14,164 bases of DNA from Acidobacteria bacterium UBA6911. GTDB taxonomy: Bacteria > Acidobacteriota > UBA6911. The translations under genes were made by a program, and so were the position numbers. Shown here one piece after another: positions 13,149 to 14,164 of this stretch. The notes under the pieces are model-generated. The model ran no database searches. It saw nothing but the letters and a program-made list of their open reading frames with translations, and was not told the origin of the DNA. Numbering within the stretch: the stretch's first letter is position 1; every line of letters starts with the position of its first letter. The stretch spans positions 3,910-18,073 of the forward strand of contig DKBB01000399.1 in the NCBI GenBank assembly GCA_002451015.1. Reading direction: 5' to 3'.

Positions 13149-14164
13149 ATGAGTAACGGACTGAACATCCCCTCTTTCGGAGAACTGGACCTGGTTTCAA
13201 TGGGAGCACTGGTGCATCGGCTGGATCCCGGTATCGTGCCTTTCCGCAAAGCGTCTGAATGCCGGATTCACGTCAGCGGAGGCGAATTCAACGTTGCGGC
13301 CAACTTGGCGGACTGTTTCGGGATGCGTACGGCCATTGCTACCGCCATGGCGGAATACCCCATCGGCGATCTGATTGCCGAGAGGGTCAAGGCTATGGGC
13401 GTCAGGCCCTTTTACAGGCGCTTTAAGCATAACGGCGTCAACGGCCCGAATATGGCAACGGTTTACAGCGACCGGGGGATAGGCGTCCGCGCACCGGTGG
13501 TTTTCTATAACCGGTCCAACGAAGCGGCCGCTCGGCTCAAGTCCGGTGATTTTGACTGGAACGAGATCTTTTCCGGTGGTGTCCGATGGTTCCACAGCGG
13601 CGGTATCTTCGCGTCGCTCTCCGAAACAACCGGCCCGCTTATCGCCGAGGGGATGAAGGCAGCCAAGAAAGCCGGAGCCGTCACAAGTTTCGATCTGAAT
13701 TTTCGGGAAAAGCTCTGGAACATCTGGGGAGGCCAGCAAAGGGCTGTTTCGGTGATCGCTCAGATAGTGGAAAACGTCGATGTCCTGCTCGGAAACGAAG
13801 AGGATCTGCAAAAGGGCCTGGACATACCCGGACCCGATGTCGACAGGAAGTCGAAAATCGATCCCGGAGCGTTTCTTGCCATGATGGACAACGTTGTAAA
13901 CAAGCATCCTCAGATCCAGGCGGTTGCGACGACGCTGCGTGAAGTACACTCAGCCAGCCATCACAGCTGGGGGGCTGTCGCCTGGGTGCAGGGTGAAACA
14001 TTTGTCTCGCCAACGTGCGAACTTCATATATATGATCGTGTCGGAGGAGGCGACGGCTTTGCCAGCGGATTCATCTATGGTCTGATGTCAGGGGAGACGC
14101 CGGATGAAGCGGTGAAACTGGGTTGGGCGCACGGCGCATTGCTGACCACTTTTCCCGGGGACAC
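13149..14164 (+). CDS. PfkB-family sugar(-acid) kinase, KDG kinase-like, 3' end beyond window
   Basis: Partial: 338 residues are seen and the frame is open at the window end, so only a short C-terminal piece is missing. ATG 13149 follows GAGGAG with 7-nt spacing. Ribokinase fold: GGEFNVAANLADCFG (44-58, substrate-binding lid region), FDLNFREKLW (181-190, typical of 2-keto-3-deoxygluconate kinases), GNEEDL (215-220), and the anion hole/catalytic loop DRVGGGDGFASGF (296-308) with catalytic Asp302; GGGD replaces the more common GAGD, as in many KDG-kinase relatives. It phosphorylates a sugar or sugar acid with ATP. In this operon it could be the kinase that makes 6-phosphogluconate from gluconate, or a true KDG kinase for a parallel branch. 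No KDG aldolase or mannonate dehydratase is in view. Confidence 0.87.
   Translation, partial: MSNGLNIPSFGELDLVSMGALVHRLDPGIVPFRKASECRIHVSGGEFNVAANLADCFGMRTAIATAMAEYPIGDLIAERVKAMGVRPFYRRFKHNGVNGPNMATVYSDRGIGVRAPVVFYNRSNEAAARLKSGDFDWNEIFSGGVRWFHSGGIFASLSETTGPLIAEGMKAAKKAGAVTSFDLNFREKLWNIWGGQQRAVSVIAQIVENVDVLLGNEEDLQKGLDIPGPDVDRKSKIDPGAFLAMMDNVVNKHPQIQAVATTLREVHSASHHSWGAVAWVQGETFVSPTCELHIYDRVGGGDGFASGFIYGLMSGETPDEAVKLGWAHGALLTTFPGD

Overview
The window looks like bacterial chromosome from an anaerobe, moderately GC-rich by eye, with tight operons and AT-rich gaps that hold palindromic repeat elements. The repeats and the mix of CoA transferase, HMG-CoA-synthase-like protein, biotin carboxylase and Tm-1-like proteins remind me of Desulfobacterota (Syntrophales-like). 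That is an impression from gene content, not a demonstrated assignment; no rRNA, tRNA or other phylogenetic marker is present.

Region 1 (1-1947, minus strand): an operon transcribed towards base 1. It encodes a two-subunit 3-oxoacid-type CoA transferase (A then B, overlapping stop and start) followed by an HMG-CoA-synthase-like protein that runs off the window edge. At the usual catalytic Cys position the HMGS-like protein has Leu. Region 2 (1948-2384): a 437-bp divergent gap with a 15-nt palindrome, an unassigned 60-codon ORF and a 98-bp inverted-repeat (MITE/REP-like) element.

Region 3 (2385-8184, plus strand): a four-gene operon. Two diverged Tm-1-like/UPF0261 proteins bracket a biotin-dependent carboxylase made of a carboxyltransferase-biotin carrier subunit and a biotin carboxylase subunit. 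The biotin carboxylase keeps all the expected active-site residues. The carboxyltransferase has lost the lysine normally carbamylated as a metal ligand (Glu instead) and other substrate-pocket motifs, so its acceptor is probably not pyruvate. With the neighbouring CoA transferase, one coherent guess is carboxylation of a ketone or 2-oxo compound to a 3-oxoacid followed by CoA activation. Region 4 (8190-8951, minus strand): a lone class I SAM methyltransferase, convergent with region 3.

Region 5 (8952-9346): a roughly 195-bp near-palindromic element, then a candidate promoter with a consensus -10. Region 6 (9347-14164, plus strand): an operon for an SDR of the D-mannonate oxidoreductase (fructuronate reductase) type, a LarA-like (DUF2088) nickel-racemase-family protein, 6-phosphogluconate dehydrogenase, and a PfkB kinase resembling KDG kinases (3' end cut by the window). 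Read together these suggest a non-canonical hexuronate route: fructuronate to D-mannonate, C2 epimerisation to D-gluconate, phosphorylation to 6-phosphogluconate, and oxidative decarboxylation to ribulose 5-phosphate. This would bypass mannonate dehydratase and the KDG aldolase route. Short repeat clusters lie in two of the intergenic gaps of this operon.
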